Assembly (NCBI GenBank): GCA_018697195.1
Contig: CM031866.1
Coordinates: 8,776,854-8,840,853, forward strand
From: Certhia americana
Taxonomy: Eukaryota > Chordata > Aves > Passeriformes > Certhiidae
Direction: 5' to 3'
DNA length: 64,000 nucleotides
Below the pieces are notes generated by a model. That model was given only the letters and a program-made list of their open reading frames with translations. It was not told the DNA's origin and searched no databases. This document shows positions 11,348 through 24,772 of the stretch, one piece after another. Position numbers and translations under genes: made by a program. Position 1 is the stretch's first letter, and every line of letters starts with the position of its first letter.

Positions 11348-12275
11348 GGCAGTTCTGTTTAATATCTTTATTGAGAATCTGGATGAGGGGATCAAGCGCA
11401 CCCTCAGTCATTTTGCAGAAGACTCTAACCTGGATGGGAGTGCTGGTCTGCGGCAGGGTGGGAAGGCTCTGCAGAGGGATCCGCACCCATGGAACGATGC
11501 CAGTGGCATAAGGTTCAGCGAGGGGCCGGGTGCTGCCCTTGGGTCACAACAACCACACACAGCGATACAGGCTGGGGCAGAGGGGCTGGGAAGTGCCCAG
11601 CAGGAAAGGACCCGGGGTGCTGGTCAGCTGCAGCTGAACGTGAGCCAGAATTCATGTGCCAAGAATGCCAGTGGCACTGGGCCTGTGTCAGGAGCAGTGT
11701 GGCCAGCAGGGCCAGGGCAGTCAGTGGCCATCGCCCTGTACTCAGCACTGCTGAGGCCACACCTCGAGTGCCGTGTCCAGTTTGGGCTGCTCAGTTCAGG
11801 ATGGTCACTGAGAGCTGGAGCATATCCAGAGGAGGGCAATGGAGCTGGGGAAGGGTCTGGAGCACAAGTCTTGTGAAAAGCAGCTGAGGGAGCTGGGGGT
11901 GTTCAGCCTGGAGAAAAGGAGGCTCAGGGGAGACCTTATCACTATCTAGAACTACCTGAAAGGACACTGCAGCCAGGTGGGAGTCAGTCTCTCATCCCCA
12001 GAAAAAAGTGATAGGACAAGAGGAAATGACCTCAAGTTGCACCAGGGGAAGTTTAGATTGGATAATAGGAATTTTTTTTTTTATTTGAAGGGTTGTCAAG
12101 CATTGGAACAGGTTGCCCAGGGCAGTGGTGGAGTCACCACCCCAAAGGGATTTAAAACGTGTATAGATGTGGCACTTGGGGACATAATTTAGTGGTGGAT
12201 TTGGCAATGCTGGAGGAACGGTTGGACTCCATAATCTTAAAGGTCTTTTCCAGCCTAAATGACCCCATGATTTTT
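11348..12275 (+). mobile_element. Decayed CR1 LINE, 3' portion
   Basis: CR1 is the main avian non-LTR retrotransposon. The 5' end of this copy shows reverse-transcriptase remnants (FNIFIENLDEGI, then FAED where active copies have an F-A-D-D-type box). Further on come ALYSALLRPHLE and, in another frame, [14 protein letters not shown]. The tail has the CR1 3' consensus style: GAACAGGTTGCCCAGGGCAG, then GGTTGGACTCCATAATCTTA and AAAGGTCTTTTCCAGCCTAA. Frame changes and stops show it is inactive. It is 5'-truncated, as most CR1 copies are, and lies between FSD2 and PDE8A. Confidence 0.9.
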
Positions 12276-13780
12276 ACCTGCAGACAAGTCTCTGGGCCCA
12301 CATGCTCATGCCCACACTTCCTCTCCCATCTTCATTGCAGCAGATAAGCAGAGGAGATACTGATGGTATGATGCAGTTTTCCTCTAATGGAGACACAGGA
12401 GCCTGCAAGGAACAGAAGAGATTAATACCAGGTAGCAAATACCAGCTGGTTACAATAGATGCAGCATAGGGAAATAAAATGTAATATTGCCAGGAAAACT
12501 GTCAGCCAACTCTCCCTCTCCTTGCATGCCCTATGAAAACAGGATATTTGTTTTATTGAGCCTTCAATGAAAATGTACCTACTCCTTTAGCATTGATTGT
12601 AGAACCTCTGGAAGAATGACCAGAGAAGCTTCTGTCCTACCACTGTTAAGTGAGACAGTGGCACAGTCTGGGCACCCCTCACAGGATCTGAGCCCCCTGG
12701 CTTAGGCAATGTGCACACAACAATGTACTAAATGGAATTATGAAAGGGAATTCCCTGCCCCAACAGCATATAACTGAATTCTGAGTAGGCAAAGAGACCA
12801 TACAAGCAGGGTAAAGGCAGAAAGGTATGACACTAACAGGAACAAATGGTGGTAGCCCATCAGTCTCACTGGCTTGGAGAGGAAGGAGAAACACAGAAGC
12901 AGGTAACACTTGGAGAGGTCACATCTTCCTTTCTTACCTTAAGGCTGCTACTGCTGCAGTCCCTGAACTGCTCCATCATCCTCTCCCCAGCTTCTGCTTC
13001 TTCAGGAACTGTTCAAAATGTCTCTCAAGTCAATCGTCTCTGCAGTAATGACAGTCAGCAACTCTTTCAGTACCTTTGGATGCCTTTCTGTCGAGTGGGA
13101 AGGCTGACAGGATACTCCTCGAGTCCTTCAGTGGAACACAGCGTGATGCTGCGTGTAGCTGTGAAGAGACTTTTCAAGGTACACAAGGGTCTGGTGGGCT
13201 TGCCAAGGGCAGCCCACAAACACAGGGGCTTGCCAGCTACATACCACCTTTCATCAGCCTTATGCCAGTTCAACCTCCTCAACTTTTCCTTTCCCCAGAC
13301 AAAAAGTATCATAGTTATTTTTAAAATAATTTCATGTGTTTGTTAGTCTGCAAACTACAAAGTGCATATACATTTCAAATGAAATGGGTAGGACTTGACA
13401 CTTCTTAAAATATACATTTTATTATTTTCTGGTAGTTGCTATGAAGGTTTCATTCAAATTGTGAAGGTACACAGCCTTTACAAACTTCTTGAGTTAAAGG
13501 TTTTTGATGGTGGTTTTATGTTCTTTTTCTTTTATGGCAGAGGAAAATACATTGGCTATAAAAGGTTGAAATTCATTAGAAGCTTACTATCACCTCTTCA
13601 TTTATGCTGTGGAATGCTTTGTAGAAATACTATATAAAATAAGGCAGACTTTAACAGGGAATTCAGCCATAAAATGTCATGGGAGAAAACAAGGAGTTCC
13701 GACACATTATTATTTTTGTAACCAAGAGAAGATCAGGTGGTTCTCACTGGTTTGTGGGAGAACTACTGCAGTTCTGTGCT
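12276..13780. other. Intergenic stretch downstream of PDE8A
   Basis: I see no supported gene. AATAAA on the minus strand at 13423-13418 could be a distal PDE8A polyadenylation signal, so part of this stretch may be transcribed as a longer 3' UTR. Confidence 0.5.
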
Positions 13781-14723
13781 CAGACAGTATACAGTTCTTG
13801 TTTATTCTACTATTCTCAAGTGAGACCTTTTTAATAAAACTTATTTTAATTAACATAAATCAGACAATATTTAAACATACACATCTATCCTTACAGTGCA
13901 ATAAAAATGTATCATTGTATAGTATTTTGTATTTGCATTATGAAAATAAAAGGTCTGTACATCAATTAAATGTATATTAATGAGTATGAATCATGTAAAT
14001 TTATAATGCATCTAAAGTTGGCTTTGGCTTTTAAGTATTTATAAATTCATAGAAAATATTGAACATCTAACAAAATAAATAAAACATAACATTTTAATCA
14101 TAGATGCTAACGATCAACCTCAAAAATTCTTGTGTTATTTTTTACATTTGCTACTAAATTTCTTAAGGAGAACTCACTTTCAGTAGTGCTCAGAAGTGAA
14201 TGATTGCACCTTCTGTGATGTGAAAAAATACAGTACATCTATTTTTCATAGATCAAAAATTCTTTCACAGACAGTTTCATTTTAAATGTCTGATTGTTCT
14301 ATATAACTGTCTTAAGTGCTTATAAAAAGCATGTAGCTTTCTCATAAAAGCTGTGTCTCTATTAACAGATAAACTTCTACTGAATGTCCTTTTTATGAGG
14401 ATTCTCTTCAAGGTCTTCCAGCTTCACATGCTGGTATGAAGATATTGCAGAAGTGTGTTCATAATAAACCCTCTTCAGTACAAGCACTGCAGCAATCCAG
14501 TGTAATTCCACTTGGTGGGCTTATTTCATCCGAGTCCACACATGGTACTTTGTGGAAGTCAACTGCTGACCTTGTGTTCTCTTGAATGTGAAAGTTCCCC
14601 AAGTGCATGGGCTAGCTTTACTGTAATACTGAAGAGACCAAAACAAATCTGAATTCACACAGATAAAAGTGAGCTTGAATAAATATGCATTTGGCTAGTG
14701 AATGACACACCATGGTCTAACTG
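13780..14723 (-). other. PDE8A: PDE8A 3' untranslated region (end approximate)
   Basis: This AT-rich sequence follows the PDE8A stop codon. The first minus-strand AATAAA is at 13806-13801, about 920 bases from the stop, with another at 13423-13418. Several AU-rich stretches lie within it. The end is inferred from these signals only. Confidence 0.45.
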
Positions 14724-14830
14724 CTATTCTGGTGGTGGTCGAAGGACTCGCAGGTTCCTTCCATCCAGTCCTTTCCAGTATTTAATGTTATTATTCAGAT
14801 GCTCCATCAGATTTGGCAGGTCTGCAAATG
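14724..14830 (-). CDS. PDE8A: PDE8A last coding exon (C-terminus)
   Basis: The acceptor is TTTCTTCCCTAG; two bases complete an alanine codon, then 34 residues and TAG (14726-14724). It reads FADLPNLMEHLNNNIKYWKG and ends LRPPPE. That tail is diagnostic for PDE8A, since PDE8B ends differently. It is the last helix of the catalytic domain plus a short tail. Confidence 0.96.
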
Positions 14831-15553
14831 CTAGGGAAGAAAGGGCAGAGAGTATTGAGTTTGCAAAACTGAAGCAGTCACACATTCTGTCTGCTTATGT
14901 ATTACTTTAAGTGTTTGGGCAACTGTGTTAAGTAGAAAAGCTTAAATCTGTTATACTGATGCTTGAAATAGTTTTGGCTGTATAGCACTCAGCACTTAGG
15001 CCACTGAGAACTGTTCTGTAAATCTACTTAATTCTGGTATTGCAAGTCCCAGCAAAGGAACACAATTTTGCAGGAGGGGCATAGCTAATTATGGTTGTAA
15101 TTATCCTGCCCCATCAAACTTCAGTCACATGTCATGATCTGGCATTCAGGAGTCACATTTCTGACCACTTTTACCACAGAGGCAGCACTTGGAAGGAAAC
15201 AGCTGCTCCCCCAAGCAGTTTTCCAGACTGGAGAAATTTGCCTTGAAGAATAAGCAATATTAGCATGGACAAAATGACCATGCTCAAAGAGCTATCAAAG
15301 AGAATGTGTTCTGTTCTTCGTTTACAGAGAAGCAAGTTTAGAAAGTTAAAGATTGCCTGAATCTAGTATATTAAAGCCAAGCCATGAGAATTGCTTGTAG
15401 CAATAATTATAAACAATAATGAAGTTATTAATCTTACTTGAACTGCAGGAATCTTTCCTTTTCTCTCCCTTCATTTAGGAGCCATAAAACCCAATTTTTC
15501 TATCATAGCAGTTTCAAAATGTTCACATCAGGAAACAGCAGAGTTTTACTTAC

Positions 15554-15683
15554 CATCCCAGGCATCAAACATATCAATAATGAAGTAATCAATGAATGAT
15601 AATTGGGATTTGGGGATGCTGCAAGTATTTCTGTCAAAAACTGGCATCACAACAGGTAAACCTTGCCTCCTTTCTTCATCAGT
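15554..15683 (-). CDS. PDE8A: PDE8A exon: purine-binding glutamine region
   Basis: The acceptor is GTTTTTTGCAG and the donor GTAAGTAAAA. It encodes visible residues 690-732, starting [18 protein letters not shown]. It carries the invariant glutamine in [12 protein letters not shown] that anchors the purine ring of cAMP in class I phosphodiesterases, then MFDAWDA across the next junction. Confidence 0.97.
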
Positions 15684-16589
15684 CTGCAAAAAACATCCAT
15701 GATTATTCATTTAAGACACATTCTGTTAATGGGCTTCTTTTACCAGCAGATTGTTTGGCACTGACCTAGAGCATGCATCTGCTAAATCAAAGGAGGAACC
15801 TGAACAAATCTGAAACAGCAGCAACTTAATCTTAAGCACTTAGTTGTTCAGTTTCAGCAAAACAGCAGACAAATAGTGCCTTCCAGTGTTTCCCACAAAG
15901 GGATTATTTAACTTCTGTATCTGCACACAAGCTGCTGTTAAGAATGCTGTTTCACATATTACCAAGTTATGACTGCTCTGGACCTAAGAGCTGTTCAGCC
16001 ATTTTATATCTCTGACGGAAGTGGTGATCCCACTCAGACATGGCAAAGTACCTTTTTAATTCCCTTGCCCCTTGCTTGGGGTGCCAAGTTCCTATGCAGT
16101 GTTTGATGCATCATTAACAATAAAGGGACTGCCCTCTCCTTTTCCACTTCCTAAAACCTTTCTTCAGCACAGTGTGCTAAGGGCTTACAGCATTTCTTGG
16201 AGTGAGTGCTGCTCCCATCTAAACACTAGAACCTGATGATCCTATTCCCGAGGCAAAGCCAGCATGTGGGTACAGAAACCATCCTTGTTCTGTCTCATAT
16301 GATGGGAGTGCATTTGCAGACAAGGCTCAAAAAGCCCAGTTCCAAACTGCGCAACTTGAAAGCTTAAATTTTTTAAAAAAACTGCACATTAGAAGTTGTC
16401 AACTTTCATCTCTCTGAATGCATTTAGTTGTGTGTTGGCATGGGTAATACCCATCATATAAAATAAAAAGGTTATTATTTTTCACATCTCATAATGCAGC
16501 CTGAGATATTTTGTGACACTGGTACCCTTCTCCTCCCTTTGTAAGAGATGTTCACCTGCAGTTTCAGCAGCCTGTTTCAGCTGCCTTAC

Positions 16590-16754
16590 CTGTGCAAAGT
16601 ACTCCTCAGAGATGCGTCCAGCCCATTCTATGCACTGTTCTCGGGGTCTGCATGGATTGGAAATGTCAGCACACTTTATCAACATGCGTTTGATAAGGAT
16701 ACGGTTTTCAGGAGACCTGAGAACAGTTTTGATTGACTCTCCATCACTGTTGTT
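16590..16754 (-). CDS. PDE8A: PDE8A exon: metal-binding aspartate
   Basis: This exon has 55 full codons, an AATGTTACAG acceptor and a GTAAGG donor. It encodes [20 protein letters not shown], in which the Asp of CAD is the fourth metal ligand, then [13 protein letters not shown]. The first 13 residues ([13 protein letters not shown]) form a variable loop where PDE8A and PDE8B differ in length. Confidence 0.97.
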
Positions 16755-19700
16755 CTGTAACATTTAAGAATTAAAAACAATCCATTAGCAAGGTCTCCAT
16801 GTACTAACTCAAAAGCTTTTGTGCTTTGGGAATGCTTTCAGCACACCCTACAGGGTTCAGTCCTCTACTGACTACCAGATTTGATGTCTAACTGCATTTA
16901 TTGGTGGATTATGAAAGTTAGCCACAGCTCTGAGCTAGCACTAAACTTCAGTTTCTGAATTCAGTGACTGTCTTCGTGACAGATCTCTTGGGCATCTTTG
17001 GGCAAGTCATCTAATCCCTGTATTCCTTATCTGCCTTCTGAAAAGTGTGGAGAGGATCAATTCATCACTACACAGTGATGAGGACAGTGTAGGCAGAAAA
17101 ATCTAACTCTCTGCTGAAACCTAAGGATTAATGGACTTGCACATTAAGAGTGGAATAGTTGGTTTGAAAAGAGGGACTGACCCCAGATGCAGCATCACCC
17201 TTGGCACAGAAACCTCATCAGTGTATCAATCATTCTGACAGCACTGCTACTATTCAGAGTCAGATCCCACATTGCCTCCCAGTCATGTTCCTCATTCCCT
17301 TCCCTTGTTGCTGGACTCTTAAAGGATGAATAGGTACAGGAGTTTACAACGCTCTCTACTCAGAATAGAAACTCTTTGAAGCAAGGAACATACAAAACTT
17401 GTCTGGCACCTAACAAGGTCTTGCTCTACAGTCAGAGCAGGGAGAAGCAACGAACAATAATGATAATAATAATGTGCTACCAGTTCCTGCAGTGTTTTGT
17501 ACAAAGAGGGAGATATAAAGCAGCAGAAACATTCTGACCTTTTATTAGGTCAGAATAACCATGACATTTTTGAGAAGAAAATTCTTGTGGGGAAGAAAGT
17601 TCTTCCTTAAAGGAAGAAACTGACAGTAGTAAAACAATTATTTGATAGTATAGAAATAACTCAGAAACACCAGCTCCACAGTTCTCACCAAAATGAGAAG
17701 CCCAAACCAATTCTTTTCTCTTATTTTTAGCTATGTGGAAGGGAAAACAGAAGAAACAGAGTGAGATGTATACACCTCCAAATGCATGGAAAAATTATAT
17801 ATGAGAAAGTCAACATAAAAGGATAGAAGGTCCAGAGACACAGGTATGGAAATTAGGTATGGAAAATTAGAGATTTTTCAGTTATGGATAGTAGAGAATA
17901 TCCTAGTAGGTAAACCACCAGGAATCAAGGAAGGATGTTCACCTCTGAGATCTGTTCAAACCAAAGGCACAGTTCTACTTGCTGAATGCAGATGTCTTAG
18001 GAATAAAATGTGTTAACTGTGCTTAGTCCCAGCATCCTGCTCAGAGTGCAGAGGTGTCTCTGCATGTCAGAGGTTGGCTTCCTGTCATAGCTTAAGTGAC
18101 ATCATGATGGGAAATGGGAGGATAAAGGATGCTGGAGCTGGAAAGGATATTTTTCAGTTTATGAAACAAAAGCAGAAAGGAAACAAACAGAGCCGCTTCT
18201 CAGCATGGCTCTTTGAACAAATTTGTATAAAAATAATAAATAAAAAAGAGAAGTGGAACTGTCCCATTTGGAACAGGCAGCTCAGGCTGCAAACACTACA
18301 CTGAGTCACCACCATGACTGGAAAGCAGGCCAGAAAACACACACTGCTGCTGCAGCCAGAGGGACAACTGACTTGAAAGAGGGGCTGACAGCGTTGTTCT
18401 GTTCAGCACAGTAAATGATTTGCTTTACCCACTCACACATTACAGGCCTTTTAATAGGAACTTGCCAAACTAACACTCCCAGCTGAAAGAAGGGAAACAT
18501 TTTCCATCTTATTTTCAATAGAAATTATATATTCTTTGTCTTTCTTCCCATCTGTTGGAACCCAGAAGGCAGAGAATATTTCTCTGCATGTTTTGAAGGA
18601 TCCAAACCCTCTGACAAATAATACTTTTAACCTTTGTCCATGGAAAGGGCTTCCTAGGCTTTGAGATGAAACAGATTTTTTCAAGAATGTATATTAGATA
18701 GTAGCATAATATGTAATTTATTACAGGGTAAGAAATTTAGATTTTTGGGTTTGTTAGGATGGTAAGTAGATGAAGACAAACTGGAGGATCCTTGTCATTT
18801 TTTGGCTTCTTTCTCCTTCATCTCCTCCATATTCTGCAGTGTTGGGGACACAGGACCATTGGGCACAATTTGCTGCAGTGTAGTGTTATGCGAATAGAAA
18901 TTTAGTTAGTTATTGGTAGAAAAGTAGAAATAATGTACATTCTTTGTGATAATTGGGTGAATTATCTTTAAGAAAACCTTGATTCTGTGAGTTCAAGGCT
19001 TTTTGGTGCCTCTTCTCCTGCACGCCAAGCTGGTGTAAAGCCTGGTGTGCAGAAATTACTGATAAGAAAATAATAAATGACCTGGAGAATAAGAAAAACC
19101 ACGAGTCCAGTTTGCCTTTTTCTTAACAAGGACTTCTGAAAAAGGCCTCCCCTATCAGGGGAGAGACATGTGGGAATGGAAGAACTGCCACACCATCCTT
19201 GGGCTTGGTTTGCTGTGAATCACAAATGCCTTGTGGGGCAGATAATTTCCCTGCAGTCACTGGGGCTTAAGGGTAGAACTAAACTTTTGTTTCATTTTTC
19301 TGTGTCCCCATTTTCACTCTCTGACTGTACAGGTCCAAGCCCTGTTCTTCAGCAGCACTAGCTGTTCAGCTTCTGTAACAGGCAAGAAGAGGAGTTTGAC
19401 TCTTTGGATGGATGCTGCTGCTCAAACAACTGCTGCATCCCAACCCTTGGAGCTGGGAGGAGGGGCTGTGCACACCAAGACTGGCCAGAGCAGAGCCCTT
19501 CAGCAGGACCAGGAGCTCTGCAGAGTTACACACTCCACAGGGCCAATGCAGTGCACTACACCCAGCCTTGTCCTTCTCCTGCACTGATGCTGCTATGCTC
19601 ATCCAGAGAGGCTGTCCAGCTGGGAACTTAACATCCTTTCTTCTAATTTATTCAGTACAACCAGTGTCCTACTGGGACTTTGGCTTCACATTCACAGAGT

Positions 19701-20727
19701 TCCCATTAGCGTTACCGGGTGCCAAGAACAAAGCTAATTCTAGCCTATGCTCCTATGGACAAAGGTACAATTCTCCAATTAAGCTCCAGTCTGCTTCTCA
19801 TGGGTGAAGGAACAAGACCTATTTCTCTCCCACTCTCAGATAATAAAAAGACTGCCTTCTCCCATTACACACAACAGTCATAAATGTGGCTTTCTAAAAA
19901 ACATGGTAAGAAAATACAGAAAACCATTACAGTTCCTACATGACGTTGCCACTGATGCAAACTTTATGATAATCATTCCTGCAAGTCTTCTCTTTGCAAA
20001 AATCATTCCAACAAAATTAAACATTGCTCTTGCTGGCAACAAAACTGCTAGTTGAAGCTGTTATTGAAACCGGTGTGGTTTTTCAGAAAGAGTTCTTAAC
20101 AGGCAATTTCTTTGTGTCCACGGGGTTCCAGATGGCTATTGATTATGTCCATATCATACATAATGTCACCATCATCTATTTTAAAGATTAAAAAAGAAAG
20201 CAGACAGAAACCCCATGAATGCTGCCAGGCAGCACTGGAGGCTGAGGGCCCTTATTGCCAGAGAATGCATCACATGCCAGCCCACAGATCTGCCCTTATG
20301 CTGCACCCCCAGCATGGTCCCCTTGACAGCGATGTCATTCAGCCTCTGCCTTGAAGCAAACCTTGTCTCCTTTGCAGAAACGGCCAACAACAATGCCCAG
20401 TCTTGCCACTCTGTTCATGGGAGTGACAGAGTTAATCAAAATGGCACTTTTACATGAAAACTTACAGCCCAGGGTCCTGGTTCCAAGTATGACATCACAG
20501 CACTGTGATATTAATAGGATCCAAGTGAGTCCCACTCAGCCTCAAAATGAGTGACAACCATGTTAAGCAGAAGAGGATTCAAACCCAGAGGTAAAAGATA
20601 AATTTCCAGCTTCTCTTTCTCTATTTTTTTGATAAACTTTCTCAGAACACCATGTGGGAATTTCCTGCTACCAAGGGTTCCCAGTCCCTGCCTAGGCATT
20701 TTAAGGAGGACTTGCAGTGTTGCTTAC
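16755..20727 (-). other. PDE8A: PDE8A intron with an LTR-like block
   Basis: This intron of almost 4 kb has no exon I can support. It contains the LTR-like element at 18752-19128. The remainder is unique-looking AT-rich sequence. Confidence 0.8.
18752..19128 (+). mobile_element. Possible solo LTR of an avian endogenous retrovirus
   Basis: The block starts TGTTAGG and ends CTTAACA, so it has the TG..CA ends and short inverted termini (TGTTA/TAACA) of a retroviral LTR. AATAAA, as AATAATAAATGACC, lies about 55 bp before the end, as expected for the R/U5 region. No internal viral genes flank it, which fits a solo LTR. I see no matching target-site duplication (the flanks differ), so the boundaries are tentative. 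It is antisense to PDE8A. Confidence 0.4.
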
Positions 20728-20860
20728 CCCATTTTCTTCTAGTGCTGCCAAGGGTTTATTAATGCTGTTGACAAACTTGTTGACATGCTCAAAGTGCTTT
20801 GTCATTTCAGTTGCTAAGACCATGTCAATAATGACTTGGCGAAGGGTTCGATACTCATTC
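20728..20860 (-). CDS. PDE8A: PDE8A exon: catalytic domain core helices
   Basis: The acceptor is TTTAAACAG and the donor GTAAGCA. One base completes an arginine codon, then 44 codons encode [20 protein letters not shown] and [20 protein letters not shown], ending EENG. This helical segment is strongly conserved among cAMP phosphodiesterases. Confidence 0.97.
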
Positions 20861-21700
20861 CTGTTTAAAGAAGGAAACAATTAAGAATGCTGGCTGGGTC
20901 ACAAAGGGCTGGTTGCTAAAACAAGTCTAACAAAAATGCAACACATCATTCCTATTTGAGAGAGAAGCTAGGGGAAGAAAGAATAGCAATAGAGGCTTGG
21001 GCATCTGCATCTCTGTTTGATGGAGTATCTTTGGTGAATAGAGACAAATGTGCTCCAGGCATGACTGGATCTCTAGGAGAAGCAGTACCAGAGCTGGGCA
21101 GAAGCAGAGGCACCACCAGCTGCTTAGGAGGCTGCTAGGACATGCCACACCTGCATGTTCCCAAGGCTTTCAGCACAGACACTCATCAGTGGCTCCTCTC
21201 AAGTCAAGTTTTCAGCATATTTTTCTGCTGTATCTTGAGAGAACCAAGGCAATGGTCACATCCTTGCCCTAAATGCTTCTCTGAGGCTGCAAGAGCAATA
21301 GGTCCTTCAGCATCCTTCACTCTACAACAAGGTATTTTTTTTTTTGACTGATGCTCTGTGGCTCTTTCTCTCCTTGTTCTCTACCCACCCAGCCATAGCT
21401 TGTTCTCTACATTCAGTGACACAAAGTAATTCTTCTAGACTTGCTTACATTAAGATTTAAGTTCTTAGATAGGATCTGCCTTTTTATGAACAAGAGAAGC
21501 TGACAGTACAGAATTACTCAGAAGTCTTTGCAGGAGAGACAGAAGCATTCTACTCTTTCAGAAGCAAATTTCACAGGGGTCCATGGACAGTTTTCCACTA
21601 GGCACTGCCCTCCTCTAGGATGCTTGTTTGCCTTATGCTATACAGAAGGAAGTGAGAGATGTTAGTGGGCGAAGACAAGGACCCTGGGGGTCAAGCTTAC

Positions 21701-21918
21701 CTCTCCATGTTTTTAAATATATTGCATTTGCCATCCCGGGTGGTGAGCTGGAAAGCCAGGGCAGCATGATGGCTCTCCAGCACGGCCGTGTCGTTGTAGA
21801 GAATTGCGAGCTCACTGCCAGCATTGCACAGGAAAGAATTTGTTCTTCCTGGGTGATCCACATCATGGACTGTGGCAGCAATGAGCGCAGCGACCTCATC
21901 AATCGGATCCAGAGTTTG
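21701..21918 (-). CDS. PDE8A: PDE8A exon: HDVDHPG metal-binding motif
   Basis: The acceptor is CTATTTTCAG and the donor GTAAGCTTG. Its 72 codons start [20 protein letters not shown] and continue [10 protein letters not shown]. His and Asp of HDVDHPG bind the catalytic zinc and magnesium. The segment [17 protein letters not shown] follows. QTLDPIDE matches PDE8A rather than PDE8B. Confidence 0.98.
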
Positions 21919-24573
21919 CTGAAAATAGAAGAGTGCTTAGTTTTCCTGGCAGACTCATTAGAAACTCAGTTCTGTCCATAAGATTAAGCGAAGTTGCTGA
22001 AGAATAAAAGCCAAAACTCTGGAGATCAGTAAGGGTCAGATGTAACACAGAGCAATGGAAAATTCATTATAAGCTTCATTGAACATTGTGTGACTTTTCT
22101 GGCCATTTTGTACCTCTTAAATTCTGCCTTAACCACACCTTTGTCACAGCACATCAAATTAAACAAATGTAAAGTAATAAATTAGTTTGTGTTTTCTAGC
22201 AACACTGAAACCACCTTCCCTTGGAGTTAAGGTACTTGGCTTGGAAAAAAGACCAATACTGCTAAAATTTACTCTACTACCACTAGACCACTTAATTTCC
22301 TTTGGCAATTTAATGTGTCCTAATCTTGTTCCACTTACATTCTGCCTAGGTTTACAATTTGAAAGGAATACTTTCCATGCATCCAGTTCTTTAATAACAC
22401 TGTCCTGGGGTTACAGCTAATGCATATTCTATGGAGAATATTTGATGTTTTGCATCCATGGATAAATTACATGACACATGTTCTGTACTTTATGTATCAC
22501 ACTGTGACTCTGGTAGCATATTGCACGCCACGTTTTATGTCTACTTGCAATGGGCATTGCTTTAGGTCTATTTTTATCTCCCCTGACATGAAATACAAGA
22601 CTATTTGACTCTTAATATTTTACATTTAAGTGTTAATCATTTATTAATAGCATAAAGGAGAAGAAGAACTAAGGACCACAGATACAAAACAATTATAGTA
22701 AAAATTCAATAAAATGAAAAAGACATAAGAGCGGAAATATTCCCATTTGAATCCGAATGCAGGGAAGATCATTTTCATTCCAATTTGCTTTAATTTGAGG
22801 TCCAAATTCTCTATGGGCCCTCTACTACCATCTAGAATAGTTACACTTGGTAGAGAAAAGACAAAACCTACCCTTTTATACACCTCCTTAAATTATGCAA
22901 TGACTTGACTTTGCAGGAGGGGGATATTATTTACTGAGGACTGTCAAGAGAGTCAAGAACTCTTGTGGAGAACAAGAGAAGGCAAGTAATTCTTTCTGCT
23001 CTATTTCATATTTAGCATTGTCTGAAATACTCTCTGCTGTGTGTTAGCTTCTTCCTCCATTCAGCTGCTGTTCATGGGATTTTATTTTTGTGGTATGAAG
23101 TTAGGAGAGAGGGATTTGAGAACAGGCTCTCCTCAGAGGGACACACTGACCAGCATTCAGTCTGGCTGAGAAGGACCTGTGCAGATGGGAAATGGAAAGA
23201 AACATGAGAATATCTGACCTGGAAGACCACAGCAGTCTACCTGACACTTATTTCACAGGGATTTACAGCACTTTTACACTCAACATCAAGTCAAGGATTC
23301 TAACTTTGTTATCTTATCTGTACCCATGGCACAGAAGTGGAAATGATTCTGAGAATATGGCTTCAATTTGGGAGACAGAAAATTTTCTAGGCAAGTTGAA
23401 CTGAGTTCAAATTTCCAAAAAAAAAAAAAAAAATATTATCAGCATGAATTTCAGTGGCAGAACTGGTCTTTCTGTGTTTAAATGGTGAACTCTGAGCAAC
23501 ATAGAAGCAGCTGGGCTATAACTTCGAAAAGAGAATTCTGAACTTTGATTCTGCTTCTTCTGCAACATTTTTTTTTCTCTTCCTATGCCTAGAGAGCAAT
23601 AGAAATAATGTTCTGGAAAAAGAGGAGGCCGTTATGCTTCTGTGGCATTGAAATGGATCCAGATCTTGACTGTTTTTTATAGATATTCTTGGAAAGACCA
23701 GCTAAACCTCTGGCAAATCGGGGGCTGACAAAATCCAGTGATGTTCAATCCCCACTTGGCATTTAGTATTTGTAAATCAGCCTCTGGAGAGCACACTAAT
23801 GAGCTGCAGCTCCAAAGTAACAGAATTACTAGAATTTAGTGAGCTGTAAGAAGCTTCTTCACAAATTTCTCAGCCAGGTGCCCATCACTGGTGCTATCCT
23901 TAGGCGGTCCATTTCAGAATTTCTACCCAAGCCTGTGACTCAAATGTGTCTCACCACTCCACTGCACACACACCAAGTACTGCTTTATTCCCCTTCTCCA
24001 GTCAGGGCATGTGAGAGCAAAAGTTGCTCTGATTTATTCTGGTTGTCTGTGGCTCTAATACCCCAGTGGGTGTTATGGTACTGAGAAGTAATTTTTTTTC
24101 AATACTCTCCTCCAATGCAGTCTCTATAAGCCTCAGGGCATCTTCTCCAGTGGGTGATAGAGCCTACTTTATGGCCTATATTGTCCTGGGAGTCTTTTGC
24201 AAAATGACCATCACAAGGCATAAGAGATGGCAATTTATTACATTAAATCTGTATTTAGCAGGTATCATCACAAAAATAATTATGCCATTAGCTCACCTAT
24301 CTGAGAAGGTTAAACTATATGAAGAAGTTTTACCTGAAAAGAAGGTTTTCTTATTCTCCCATCAAGAATTGTTCAATTCTGTAATATCAGTATCCATCTT
24401 TCTACATGTACTGTAAGAGAGATCCTAGAATTCATGCAAAGCAGCTCAATTTTTTGACCTCAGTTACCAAACTGGTTGGCACGAGGCAGAATCCAGCTTT
24501 TGAACCTGGAAGTTCCTTCTTTGACTGCATCTGTATTTCCCACCTATACTGTTTCTCATAAATGTGGACTCAC
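21919..24573 (-). other. PDE8A: PDE8A intron
   Basis: This 2.7-kb intron holds an A17 run at 23417-23433 and otherwise nothing I recognise. Confidence 0.8.
23417..23433. repeat. A17 homopolymer
   Basis: This is an uninterrupted A run in a PDE8A intron. Confidence 0.95.
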
Positions 24574-24772
24574 CTTTACTCTTTCTTTAGACAAGAAGTA
24601 AGCAGTAGCATGTAGTACATCTGCTGAATGAGTAGAATTATGGTAGGAGTTGGAGGAATGGTAGTTAGCCTCAATAACTTGTAACCATGACCTCAGAGTG
24701 GATTCTGAACAGTTTAGGAATTCACAGATTCCAAAGCGAGCAAATATTTTGAGACCCAGATAAACCAAAGGC
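24574..24772 (-). CDS. PDE8A: PDE8A exon: start of the HD catalytic core
   Basis: The donor is GTGAGTCC and the acceptor CTCCACAG. One base completes arginine, then 66 codons run from [20 protein letters not shown] to [20 protein letters not shown] holds the general-acid histidine (first His) and the first metal-binding histidine. [11 protein letters not shown] is the PDE8A form. Confidence 0.98.

Noticed and set aside
12846..13346. 166-codon plus-strand frame downstream of the CR1 element
   Set aside because: No homology, overlapping frames on both strands, no splice or promoter context.
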